Position numbers and translations under genes: made by a program. A stretch of 64,000 nucleotides of DNA from Monodelphis domestica (taxonomy: Eukaryota > Chordata > Mammalia > Didelphimorphia > Didelphidae). The DNA lies in NCBI RefSeq assembly GCF_027887165.1, contig NC_077232.1:1312965-1376964 (forward strand), in the 5' to 3' direction. Below are positions 46,901 through 58,100 of this stretch, piece by piece; the first letter of the stretch is position 1, and each line of letters begins with the position of its first letter. The notes under the pieces are model-generated. The model was not told where the DNA came from, made no database searches, and was given only the letters and a program-made list of their open reading frames with translations.

Positions 46901-49900
46901 CTAGGATATGCCCCCTTCAACTCCTAAGGCCAAGAATACCATTCTGTGGTTCCAAGTGGAATGGGGAAGAGGAGGGACATAGTTGGGGCAGCTCATGAGC
47001 CTGGAACCCAGGCCTTTCCTGGCTCCCGGTTCCCAAGTCCCTTTTCTCAAGTGTCCCTGTGCCTGCTGAGCCCTCCCAACTCTTGACATTTTTTTCTTTT
47101 TGTTAAGGGTTAAGTTCTGAGTATCTTCTCTTCCCACTCTGCCCAGAGCTGGCACTATTTACTATTTACTCTCTAAGCGCATGTATGTAAACCATGATGG
47201 GCGTACTTCTATTTATCAGTTCTTTCCTTGGTTTCCTTTGTTTTGAGGTGATTTTGCCCTCTTTATCTCCCAGCATGCAGCTCTCAGTTGTCTCCACAGG
47301 TAGATATACTCAATCATTCTTCAAACTATATTGCCATTTCTGTATATAACATTCTCTTGGTTCTGCTCATTTTATTCTTCATAATTTCTTGTAGGTCTTT
47401 CTTCTTTTAATTAACCAGTTCATTTCTAATGGCACAGTAGTATTCCATCACAATCACATGCCTCAACTTGTCTAGCCATTCCCCACTTGAAGGGCATCCC
47501 CTCAATTTCTAGTTTTCTGCCACCACAGAAAACATAGAGAGGCTCTTTTATTTTTTCCTTGATCACCTTGGAAACAGACCTAATACTGGTATTGTTGGGT
47601 TAAAGGGTATACACAGTTTTATAACTCTGGGCATGATTCCAGATTGACAGTTCCACCAACAATGTATTAGTGTCCCAATTTTTTCACATCCCCTCCAATA
47701 TTTGTCATTTTCTTGTTTATCATTGTAGTCAATATTATAGGTCTGAGACAATATCTCAAGTTATTTGATTTTGCATTTCTATCAGTAATTTAGAGCATTT
47801 TTTCACATGATTATTTAAATACAAAGCTTTGATTTCTTTATCCTAAACTGTCTGTTCACATCCTTTGATCATTTATCAGTTGGGGAATGACTCATAGTCT
47901 TAGAAGTTTGATAAAGTTCTCTTTATTATTTGAGAGAGATCTTTATCTGAGAAACTGTAAAAATTTCCTTTAATTTTTTGCTTTCTTTCCAGTCTTGGCT
48001 ACATTGATTTTATTTGTACAAGTCTTTTAAATTCATTGTAATCTTAAATGATCCCATTTCTGTCTTGGCACCTCATTTATTCATAAATTCTTCTATCCAT
48101 GAATCTGATAGGTAATGAGTTCCACGTTCTACTAGTTTGCTTGTATCTCCTTTTTTTATCTAGGACCTGTCTATTTTAACCGTATCTTGGTAAATGACAT
48201 AAAATACCAGTCTATATACTATAGCTAATTTTCTAGTTTTCCCCACAATCTTTGCCAAAGAGTGAGTTCTTATCCCAGAAGCTTGGATCTTTACATTTGT
48301 CCAACCTGGTTATTCTAGTCTTTTACTGTTCTGTTACTAAGTAGTTTGAATACTTATTTACTGCCTTAGTATACATTTGAAAATCTAGTATGGCCAGACC
48401 CCTTCCTTTACATTTTTTAATGAATTCCTCTGGTATTCTTGACCTTTTGTTCTGCCAAATGGATTTTATTTTCTTTTTAGCTCAGTAAAAGTCTTTTGGT
48501 AGTTTAATTGGGACGGCATAGAAGGAGATTCATTTAGGTAGGATGGACATTTTTATCATATCGATTGGCCTCGCTACTGAATTCTCCTTTGAGCCTGCCT
48601 CTGTCCATGGTAACCACTCTGGGATGACACAGGATTCCGGCTTCTCTCTGGGCTCAACTCAGCATTCCTTTGTGCCCCCAGGCCAGAGGGCTGTTCCACC
48701 TCATTGGCCTTCAGCTGGTGGGGCCCATGAAACAGACTGAGAGGGGTGCTCGCTTCATTTTCGTCGTCGTAGACCACTTCACCCGATGGGTGGAGGCCGC
48801 CCCCATGAAGACTTGCACCCCTGAGGAGACGGCTGAGCAGATCCTCAAGTTGGTCCACCGATTTGGCTTTCCAGAAAGAATTGTCAGTACCCAGTGCAGC
48901 GGGTTTGTCCAACAGGTAGGGAGCTGTGGGGTCATCCATTGGGTGCTTTGTTTGTATACTGTCTGTTTTCTGAGTATCCGTGGAGGGGAGGGCATATGGA
49001 GATGAATGAATGAGAAGACTGATTTCATGGAGGTTACACATTAAATATGAAGTGTGGTAGGTGATAGAGGAATGGTTGGGAGATGAGGGAGTGGTAGGAG
49101 GAATTGGGAGTTTGAGGTGGGCTTGACTTCTCAGCATAAGACTTCACAGAAATGGTAGCCTGGGACTTCAACTGGGCCTTCCAAAATAGGAGTCAGACAG
49201 GGAGAGCGTGGAAGGCAAGGACATGAGCAAAGACTTGGAGGTGGGATTAAGCCAATTATGTTGAGGAGAGTAATAATATTTAGGGGAATCAGGTTGGAGT
49301 TTCCTAGGACCTTAGATTGCTCTCCCTAATCTCTTCTCTTTTTAGAGTGGAACAAACTAAGCTAGGCCAAAGAAAAGGTGTTTACCCATATAAGTGGGGA
49401 TGGCTCAGATCACAACCTGGGTCCTCTGGCTCCATCCAGCCTGTCTCACAGAAGATGATTCTTCGGTCCCCAACAATTCTACCTCCATCTCTTAATTACC
49501 ATGGTCCCTGGCTTCCAATTTATTTCTCCATTCTCCTTCCTCTCACCATAATTCTTGCAGCTCAATCAGATTTTGAGAGCGGAGACCAAAATCAAGTGTG
49601 ATCTGATTGTTGTCTATCACCCCCAAACCCACGGGCTGCTGGAAAAGACCAACTCCTTTGTGAGGAGGTAAGGATGTGATTGTCCATCCATGTGGGGGTG
49701 ACTCGAGTGAGATAGCCTTCTGGCTCTCTCTCTTTGTGAAGCTCTCCAATCTCCCCTCCTCGTGTTGGGCCCTTCACGTTTAAGCTCTGGAACTGTTCCA
49801 TCAACCCATGTTTGATTTCCTTGGAGAGAATCGGGGAGATGGCTGGATGGATCTGGCCACTCTGCTGCCAGGTACTTCTCTAGGAATCTGGGACCACTGG

Positions 49901-52427
49901 GGTTAGTGCAGCTATGGGAGTTCAGGGACACTCTCCAGTGCCTGGAAGTGGGTGATGGGAAATGGAATCTTCCAAGAGCTTCCTTAAGTCCAATTGGGAA
50001 AATGAGACATGCCCAATGGATACCTGACTCGCTTTGAGACCTTGAGCAAACTTTTCTGGGCCTTGGTTTTTCCTTCGACATCCAGAGACTTATCAAGTAT
50101 TTCTCTTGGAATAGTCCTGTGAAGGTAGAGAAGTTCAGTGGTCTTGCTTTGCACCATTATACAGATGAGGAAATGGAAGGGCAGAGAACAGGCTCCAAAG
50201 TCAGTGTTGTTCCATTCTTTTAGACTCCAGGTCCCCCTTGTCTGCCTTCAAGTCCTGTCTGAAATGTATGAAGACTAGATTTCTCTTAGGAGAAATACCA
50301 GTGGGGTGGTAAGGAGGAAAAGGAAGAAGCTTGTCCAGGCCTTGGGACCTCTAGGGCCTTGTGCTAAGCACTAGAATAGGAACACCGAGTGGTAAATCTA
50401 CCCCTAGGGTTCTGGCTTCCTCTTCCTGGGTCTTGGATGAAGCATGGGCATGTGTGTGAGAGTCCCATGCATCCCCTGTCTTCCCACCTCCCCCTTTTCC
50501 TTTGCAGCTTGCTCTCGTTGGTAGTGAATCTAAACCAGGTAGACTGGGATCAACAATTGCAGAAGATTCTCTTTCTGCAGAACAGAGACTCCTACAATGT
50601 AAGTGTTCTCGATTGGCTGCCTTCTTTGGGGGGGACAGCTTTCCCTTTCACTGGATTCGGTGGCTAACACAATGGACCACTACCGTTGCCAGGTTCTGTT
50701 CGCAGACAGGAACTGCCTCTGGTGATGGGCCCATGGCATGGCAGCTCTTTCCATGCCACATGTTGTGTGCTCTAGAACTTCTGCCTTAGCACCACCAGAA
50801 TCTTCTTAGAAGGCTCCTTGGGAGTTTGCCCTGCCTTGATGTCTTCCCTCAAGTAGTCCCGGCACTCTCTACTTCATCCTTGGCCCCCTTTCTGCCTGCT
50901 TTGTCATGCTATTTCCCTGGCACCTACCTAGGTGATTCCCTGCCCTGCTTAGATTGTCAGTTACATGGGAGAAGGTCCTTTCTCCCCTGATCCTTTCTGT
51001 GTATTCCCCTAGGGCTTGGCATATACTAAGCACTTGATAAATGGGTAGGTAGGCTGGGGGAGCAATTCTGCCTTCCAGTATTTGCAGGGCTGTGTGGTAG
51101 GAGAAGGAAGACCCAGCCTTGGTCTCCTTGACCCCGGGAGCAACAAGTTTGTCCTTGACGTAAGGAAGAGAAAACTTTCTAAGCTAAGCTGTGTGACCAC
51201 CTGAGGAGGGGGTAGTGCTGGTGGGCTTGTGATGATGATTAAATTCAATGATAATCAGGAAAGCTCCGGGAACAACGTACTGTTGCTTTGAGTTTTGGGG
51301 CAGAAGAGAACGGAAGGCAGCCCAGAGGAGCAGGGCAGTTTTGAGAATAATTTCTGGAATTTATACATTATATACTTTTAAAAAACCAATGGGAGTAAAA
51401 TGGAAGTTTTTCTGGTGTGTGGAAGGGCCAATTTGGTGTTTTAAATTCAGAATAAAAAATTCAACAGAGCTGAGGAGGTTCTTAGTGTCTTTTCCTCTCC
51501 ATACCTAGGATGATGAGGATGAAGACTACCCCGACAGCCTCGAGGAGGAATCCTCGGAAGAGGACTCTGACGCTGAGATCTGGCCAACGTTTGTTAGCCT
51601 TCCAGAAGCCCTCGACGGCCCCCCGGAAAGGGACAATGCCCCGGCGGTGACAGTTAGCATGGATGACACATGTTCCTATTGTAACAGGCTCACCGATGAG
51701 GGCAACAGTGATGTGTTCACCATGGTGAGTTTGATTCCGTGGTGGCGAGTTTGCTTTCTATCCTTCCACAGTAGCATCTCCGAGGCTTTCTCCTTTGACC
51801 TCCCTTCCCGGCCCGATTCCTGGGGATCTAGGGGCCTTAAGGGATGGACAGTGGTTGAGGCAGAGATTAGAGTTCCTATATGTGTGAAGGAATTGGGAAT
51901 GCTTGTTGTGGAGAAGAAAAGATTAAGGGACATGAGAGCTGCCTGCTCTCAGGCAGAAGGGTTAGCTTTGTTCTACTTGGCCCCAAAGGGCAGAGTAATG
52001 GGGCTGGGGCTGCCTAGCAAGGTGGTAAGCTCCCCATCATTGGGAGTCTTCAAGCAAAGGCTGGATTACACCATCATTTTGTGACTCAGAATGGAAAAAC
52101 CAAATTGCTTTGGCCTCCTGGAAGATAAAGTGTTCCCTTCTCCTTAGGTGGAAGGGCTAAACCTATGGGAGGGGTCAGAAAGTGTGGCCAAGTTGCTCTT
52201 TCTACTGAATTGGTTTAAATGGCCTCAGCCTGTGCTGCTTGGTGATGTCTATGATTCCCCACCTTGTTTGTGCTTCCCAGCTGCAGTGTGAAACATGTCG
52301 GGGCTGGGTTCACCACATGTGTGTGAGGAGGGAACATGAAGATGATAATTGGAAAACTCGATTCCAGTGCCGCCTCTGCTTACCAGGAACTTCTGCACCC
52401 TCATCCAGAATGATGAGAAAAGAGTAG
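40987..52427 (+). CDS. gene C: domesticated integrase-PHD protein (GIN-like), 434 aa
   Basis: Ten exons: 40987-41013, 41114-41201, 42100-42284, 45769-45831, 46037-46183, 48682-48915, 49561-49667, 50508-50598, 51509-51724, 52281-52427 (TAG). The total is 1,305 nt with all splice phases consistent and no internal stop. The first exon is only nine codons (MESLRKERQ), behind a CpG promoter. Order: conserved N-terminal helix (10-39), HHCC zinc domain (40-121), basic linker (122-170), integrase-like core (171-314), acidic stretch and PHD finger (315-434). The frame is clean although its introns took in an L1, SINEs and a pyrimidine repeat. Zinc ligands are complete; the first two catalytic aspartate positions are not acidic, the third position is Glu. 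It is closest to gene B. The nearest named human relative would be GIN1, which lacks the PHD finger; orthology is not settled. Confidence 0.87.
41391..41425. repeat. (CGGTG)n short tandem repeat
   Basis: About six perfect copies of a CGGTG pentamer in the second intron of gene C. Confidence 0.9.
43405..43830. repeat. pyrimidine-rich minisatellite, 105-bp unit, about three copies
   Basis: The marker CTTTTTCGCT recurs at 43471, 43576 and 43681, exactly 105 bases apart, within a C/T-only tract. It is intronic in gene C. The Ser/Phe/Leu and Lys/Glu/Arg open frames here are artefacts of composition. Confidence 0.93.
43862..43994 (-). mobile_element. SINE1_MD-like element, antisense, truncated
   Basis: AACCTTTTACCTTCTGTCTT, TTCCAAGGCAGACGGGAGG and TTAAGTGACTTGCCCAGG are the family in reverse; the head is missing. 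Confidence 0.8.
43995..44640 (-). mobile_element. LINE 3' end, antisense, split by a SINE
   Basis: TGTTGAGTTCCATGTTCTTT, AAAACATTTCCATATCAGCC and, after the SINE at 44160-44360, CTGCATTCAGATGCCATCTG and GTTCTGCTCACTTCAC are the same antisense LINE 3' region as at 4051-4420. Confidence 0.65.
44160..44360 (+). mobile_element. SINE1_MD-like element nested in the LINE
   Basis: GTTAGTGGCTCCGTGGGTAA, GTCATGGGTTCAAATCCGAC, GCCTGGGCAAGTCATTGAAC and CCTTAGAACCAATACAAAGC follow the family. Confidence 0.85.
46037..46183 (+). other. gene C basic linker exon
   Basis: Forty-nine codons, Lys- and Thr-rich (FKKTKSARTSKKEG), ending with LPVKVKKEPLQ. VKKE fits the SUMO consensus and aligns with LKKE in gene B. 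The basic patch could serve nuclear import. Confidence 0.7.
47190..48545 (-). mobile_element. L1 3' half (ORF2 end and 3' UTR), antisense
   Basis: Reading right to left: the ORF2 end (complement of CCTTTTGTTCTGCCAAATGG, the same FIWKNKR region as at 4.8 kb) followed by the 3' UTR (complement of CATCCCCTCCAATATTTGTC and CACAGTAGTATTCCATCACA). It sits in the intron just before the rve exon of gene C, opposite to transcription, ending about 135 bases before the acceptor. Confidence 0.82.
48682..50598 (+). other. gene C integrase-like (rve) core, three exons
   Basis: Exons 48682-48915, 49561-49667 and 50508-50598. Motifs in order: LQLVGPM, FIFVVVDHFTRWVEAAP, AEQILKLVHRFGFPERI, IVVYHPQTHG, then VDWDQQLQKILFLQNR. 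Thirty-five residues separate the second and third catalytic positions, the D-35-E spacing of the superfamily. The whole fold seems present; only the acidic pattern is incomplete. Confidence 0.87.
51509..52427 (+). other. gene C acidic stretch and PHD finger, last two exons
   Basis: Exon 51509-51724 opens DDEDEDYPDSLEEESSEEDS and ends with the first ligand pair CSYC and a 17-residue loop. Exon 52281-52427 gives CETC, GWVHHMC and CRLC. The C4HC3 order, the Trp before the His and the spacing fit a PHD finger. The tail is short and basic (RMMRKE). Confidence 0.87.
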
Positions 52428-54774
52428 GTGGTGAGTCAGAACCTTGATGCGTTGGGCATCCAGAAAGGTGGGGAGAGGGGGAGCCCCTAACATTTGGAGC
52501 ACAAAGATCCCAGGAAGAGTGGCTCACATTTAACATAGTTTCTGAATAGCTTCAGTCCCATCTAGATCATGTCTACATGTGAGATCAGTCTTGTCTCCAC
52601 TGTCCCCAAAGAGGACTCCTCTATATAAACACCAGGCTGATTCACAAAACCAAGCATGCAGTAGGCCTCCTGATAAAAAGTGGAACCCAGAGATGAGAGG
52701 CTGAGAGCGACTAGGACTTTCTGAAGGCACCTCTTAATGTCCATTCTCTAGCTGTAGCCACTCAAGGAGGTTGAGTTTACCATGCAGTTAGTTAATGGGC
52801 CCAGAAGCAAGTTCCATGGCCTCTACCACGTGGGAAATTCTTTGGGCAGCATTCCTAGGGAGTGGCCCGACTCCTGTTACACATGCATGATCTTATCTGA
52901 ATGAGGACTGCCACTATCATTCAATTTAAAGATGAAGAACCTGAGGCCCAGAGAGGTTATGACTTGCTCCTGATGTCAGCTGTGCCAGAGTAGGATCTTC
53001 CTCCTCCAAGTTCAGGGCTCTTCCCCATCAGGCTTTGCTGGTTCTTCTGCTGACCTCATTTTTGTTTCTGTGCAAATATACATTCACATCGGCTGTTCTG
53101 ACCTTTTGGCTATGGTTTTTTAAGGCAGATCTATTTGTTCATTTTTTCGGGATTTCCCACCTCTGCTTTTTTGCATCTGGTCATGCCGTTGGCTACTTCC
53201 CAGATGAAGGGCAGTTAGAAAGCCGAAAACCTGCATCAGAAGGCAGGCAGTGTAGCTCCCATTGTCCAAAGGAGCTCTGCTGATTATCAGGGAAGGACTT
53301 TTTCCAGCCAAGCATCTCCAGCCAAGTCAGAACATTTCTTCCCAAGGAAGGCCCAAAGGAGAGAGATTGCTGAGAGAGGAGCAAGAACCAGTACTTCTTC
53401 CTGCTTTGTTAAGGGCTGGTCCAGGTTCTTCTTGATAGACAAAAGCTCCTCTGTTTTGATCACTCCTCTCTGTTTCCCATGTTCTAGACCATAAGAACTG
53501 GAAGGAACCTTGGAGCTGGGCTTGTCTGTATCCCTCATGATAAACAAGAAAAGCCAAAGGAATGAAACGCAGACATCCTTTCCCCACCACTGTTCGATTT
53601 AGTGTGGGTCGGCATAAGAAATCAAATGGGAATTTGGAGGAATCTGCAGATGACACTTGAAGGGCAGCAGACAATAGAAAAAGTTTACAAGCTAGATAGC
53701 CTCTGACCAAATACTTAACCCAAATATGACAATAAGGTACAGTAAATACCCCAGAAAAGAAAAAGAAAAAATGTAGACTTCTTCTCTGGAATGAAAGGAG
53801 GCTCAGAAATTTTACTCTTGATTTTCTAGATCTGGGGGTGGGGGTGGTGTGTGTGTGGACGGGGTAGGTATCTATAACTTGTTCAAGGTTCTGGTGTGAG
53901 TCAACACAAGGGTAGGGAGAAGGATCCAGGTGAGGTCATTGCACTTGGCCATTGCTACCAAAAGGGACAAACTAGAAGATGCTTAACAGGTTGTGATCTT
54001 CACTGAATATGGAGATGATTTCTGCTGCCGTCTCCAATGAATACCATCTCCAATAACAACTTGTCACAGTTTGACAATGGCTATATACAAAAGGGATTTG
54101 TCAAGGGAACCGAGTATTGGGTTCAGATGTGGAAAGGTTTGAGATGTCACCTTAGGAATGGCAACAGTCTTCGATTTGAGGCCACAAGTGCTGCTGACCA
54201 GGTCTGAGAGCGGGGAGGCCTTTGGGAGCCATTTCCCTGAACAAGGCTGACAACAGTAACATGTCTGGCTCAGACTGAAGCCAGACTCATGAGAGGCTGT
54301 CCAGCACTCTTGAGACTGTCCCTTGCCCTTGGAGAAGGAAGGTTCCAATGAGTCCAAAGATGTTTCTTCCCCTTCTTGCCCTCCATACAAGTGGCACACT
54401 TGTAATGTTTAATTTTTGTCAGGCCTCTTCTAGGCAGGGATTTCACACAAGGCTTAGCTAGGAACCTGTTTTCCTAGAGACCCTTCAATGCGACAAATTG
54501 TTCTTTTGTGTCCCCACCAGAAATGAGTAGCGAGTGGAAGTCTGCAGCTTGAATATTCCTCTGTTTTCATTGACTCAACAAGTGTTAAGGAAGTCCCAGT
54601 GTGCATAGCTCCCAACGTTGTTCCTCGGGTCCTTGACAATACTTCCCGGCCAGGGCATTCCCAGAGGATTCTTTCTTCTGAGCTGCCCTTCCTTGGGCTT
54701 CTCTCTGGTCTTGTACCAGAGCTGTGGCTGTGTTGAATATTTCTCCTTTCCATTAGTTTCAGCTTTTATTGTAA

Positions 54775-54985
54775 AGTCACCGGTGACCTTTTGGGGCCCC
54801 ACTGGGGTTTTCTTGGCAAAGATAATGGACTGGTTTACAATATCCTTCTCCAGCTCATTTGACAGATGAGGAAACTGACTTAACCAGGGTCACACTGCCA
54901 GTAAGGGTCTGAGGCTGGATTTAAACTTCTGGAGATCTTCAGATTCTAAGCCCAGTGCCCTGTCCACCATGTCATGAAGAAAACA
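54775..54985 (-). mobile_element. MAR1-type CORE-SINE, antisense
   Basis: GGGGCCCCACTGGGGTTTTC, TTGGCAAAGATAATGGACTG, CAGATGAGGAAACTGAC and GTCACACTGCCAGTAAGG occur in reversed family order. Confidence 0.82.
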
Positions 54986-56307
54986 GGTTCCACTTGCCTC
55001 CCTATGTGGGCAGTGCTGAGGTGAAGCACAAACACTCCCACCTGTTCTTTGTAGGTGCCAGGCTGCTGAAGCTGGACGGGCATGGAGGGGTGGGGGATGC
55101 TCTCTTCTTTCTATAACAGGGTGAATCCTGAAGACTAGGCAGCTTTTCAAGCCAATGTGTAGCATTAAATTTCTAGCATGTACCTGTCACTGTGCAAGTG
55201 CTATGGAAAGCGCCTACCAACCTCGGAGGCCCCAAGATTAAGGGGGAACCTGTGGAGGCTCTCAGAAAGTGAGACAAGAATGCTGGAGAGGCCAGGAAGT
55301 GCAGAGATCAGGGAGGCTCGCCAGTGAGAACATGGAGCATCTGGGGAGCAACAGCAAGGAGGCAAGTGTCCCTGGAAGTCAGAGCAGGCCTTGTTCCAAG
55401 TGGGGTGTTTAAAGGGCTTATCTTGTAGCCAAAAGCAAGCCCTGTAGGCCACTGAGTGGTAGTAGGGGCAGGAGGACACGGTCAGACCTGAACTTGTGGT
55501 AAAGTCAGTGCCGGCTGGGTGGTCAGTGGGCTGGAGAGGAAGCCTTGGGACAGCCAAGTGACCAGGCAGCCACCAGGGAAAATGTGATGACACATTTGAC
55601 ACCAAAGCCACAGGGCTGGTCAGGAAGCATCAAGTGTGCTAGGTGCCAGACACAGGCCTCGGCAAGCCCGTGATGGAGTGGGAAGATGACAACACAGGGC
55701 ATGTCCAAAGAAGATGTCCCCTAGGGTCGGGGCTCCTGGGAATGGAGGAAAGGACACCATATCTCCTGGTGGTGGGTTAAGGAGGACTCCAGCATGATGG
55801 CATCAGACTATGGGCCCCTCAACTTTCCCCCTGCTTTGTGGTTTTTTTCCCCTGGCTGGGATGAATTCTTATTTTATGAGGCTTCTGGGTGGTGTAAACC
55901 AGCTTAACTGCCCTGGAAGGCTTGGTGGGTGGAGACTGCTATTGGGGTTTCTTCTGGGTCAATAGTACCTGGGAAGGCCTTGCTAGGACAGAGGGGATGA
56001 GTAAAGCCTTCCCTCCACCAAGGGGGAATGCAGTTCTAAACTGCTACATATCAGTCATTCCAGAGGGAAGGAGGGAGGAAGGGTGGGCCCAAGCAGCTCA
56101 GGGTAAGGGTAGGAGGTGGTACCGGGCTGTGCCTTCAAAGGAAGAGGAGCCAGTGAAGGGGACCAGAGGAGGAGGCGTTAGGGCAAAAGCATGCAGAGGG
56201 TAGATGAAGTGCTAATATGAGGAACAAGGGGACCATGAATTTGGCTCCATCATGGAGGTGGGTACAATTTGTTGGGGGTCAGGTAGTATGAAGTTTAAAA
56301 ACTAACC

Positions 56308-56496
56308 CGAGTTGGGGCAGCTAGGTGACAGTGGAGAGAGCTCCAGGCCTGGAATGGGGAAGACCTGGCTTCAGATCTTGCCTCCAACACTTTTTAGCCA
56401 TGTGACCCTGGGCTGGTCACTTAACCCCAATTGCCTAGCCTTTGCTGTTCTTAGAATTGACCCTAGGATAGAAGATAAAGGTTTTTAAGAAATGCT
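56308..56496 (+). mobile_element. SINE1_MD-like element
   Basis: GGGGCAGCTAGGTGACAGTG, GAAGACCTGGCTTCAGATC, GTGACCCTGGGCTGGTCACT and GAATTGACCCTAGGATAGAA follow the family from its true head. Confidence 0.88.
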
Positions 56497-58100
56497 AAAC
56501 AGGAATTTGCAGTTGGACCCAGGGCCACAGAAAGTAGAAGTTGACTGGATAGGAGCAACCCAGGGTCAGATCTGCCCAACTGGCAGTGGGTGGGCTGGAA
56601 TGGTCTGAGGTGACACCCAGGGCCCACTTAGGAGGCTTTGCCCTAATCTAGGTGGGAAGAGATGCAAGCCTGAGCTAGCTGTGGGAGTGGAGGGGTCTGG
56701 GGTGAAGATGTGGAGCCAGGAACGCTATATGACTGTGTGTGGAGAACTGGGGGTGGGGGTGCGAAGATAAGGGAGATTCTCCAAGAGGGAGAATTTTGGG
56801 GAAAGAAGTTCGTTTGAAGACATGCTGAGTGTGAGAGCTTTACTAAAGGACTCTGTGGGGATCCCCTGAATAAACCCCATGGGAGCAGAGAAAGAAGAGG
56901 GCCGAGTGCTGCAGGACACCCATGGTTAGGGCCTAGGAGGTGGGTAATGAGCCAACAAAGGAGCCACAGGATATCTTTGTGGAAATTGTGGGAGAGGAGT
57001 GGCCAGCAGGGTTAAATATGGCAGAGGCTGGGAAGGATGGCTATCTGCTTGCTGAGCCACCTAGCTGCCCCTCCCGAAGTCACCCTCCTGCCTGGGCTCC
57101 TCCACCTGCCTCTCTTGAGGCAGCCTGCTCCATTTGGGGACAAACCCACAGCGGCTTGGGAAGTTTTTACTGAGCCCACTGTAACTCCCTGCCACGCTGC
57201 TCCTGGATTCTCGGCCAACTCTGAACCCCATTTGCCAAAATGGTTTCAAGTCCATAAAGGTTTCTATCATATTCCTCCCGAGTCGTCTTCAGGCCAAGCA
57301 AGCTGCCAGGGTCCTTCACTGTAGCACCATAAAACAATGGATTAGGAATCGGAGATCTGGCTTCAAATTCCGACTGTTGTGCCTTTGCGACCCTGGAAGT
57401 TACTCTACCATTTTGTTTTCTCTCCTGTGAAATGAGGTGAAGGTCCCTTTATCCCTACCTATGCACTCCTGGGAGCCCTTCCTGGGAAGGGCGGATCAGT
57501 CTATGGAGGCCCACACTTGATCCCCCTCCTCCCAAATTCTCCTCTTTCCATGCCCTCCATCCTTGGAAAACTGGCTAGACTGCAGCATCCCTTCAAGCTG
57601 ATGGTCTTGCTACATCTCTTCCCTTCCCTTTCTCAGCCAAACTCGCAGGAAAAGCTTCCTGCCTCCATGTCCTCTGAACTGGGGGACCTTCTGCTTTGGA
57701 GCCACTGCTTGGAATTGATTCAGATGGAAGGTTGGGCTTTAGAGAGTGGGGATCGCTGTCAGGTGTGCACTGGGCTCAATGGCTGCTCCATTGTCTTTCA
57801 GGCTAACCCACTTTGGGCCGGGGGAGCGCTGGAATTAAGCGTTTCTTGACCTGAATAAGACAGTAGAAATTCCGTTTCTGACTTGTCCTTCCAGCACCCT
57901 GAGATGATGTCACAAAGCACACGCGGACCCCATCAGTCCTACCTGGCTATGCAAAGCCGTGAGAGAAGTCTGAGGAAGGCTGGCATTCCTTAGACGAGGG
58001 GCTCCCCGCCCCGCGGGCTCGCGGGCATAACCGGGTGCACCCCTTCCCTCGGTCTCGGCCCGCCACTCCCCGGGATTTCTTCGGACCCTCCCGCACGCAG

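Larger units (their letters stand above)
52428..58100. other. spacer between gene C and ZNF511; repeats only
   Basis: It contains MIR relics (about 52920-53030 minus, 57320-57440 plus), a CORE-SINE and a SINE1-like element listed separately, and unique sequence. No clear AATAAA for gene C was found within 1 kb. I looked on the minus strand for the start of TUBGCP2, which lies head to head with ZNF511 in human, and saw no coding exon of it. Confidence 0.5.

Noticed and set aside
11706-52427. Reading the integrase exons as an endogenous retrovirus or LTR retrotransposon
   Set aside because: There are no LTRs, capsid, protease or reverse transcriptase around them. The coding sequence is split by many conserved introns and joined to a PHD finger, and three copies keep open frames. 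They fit host genes.
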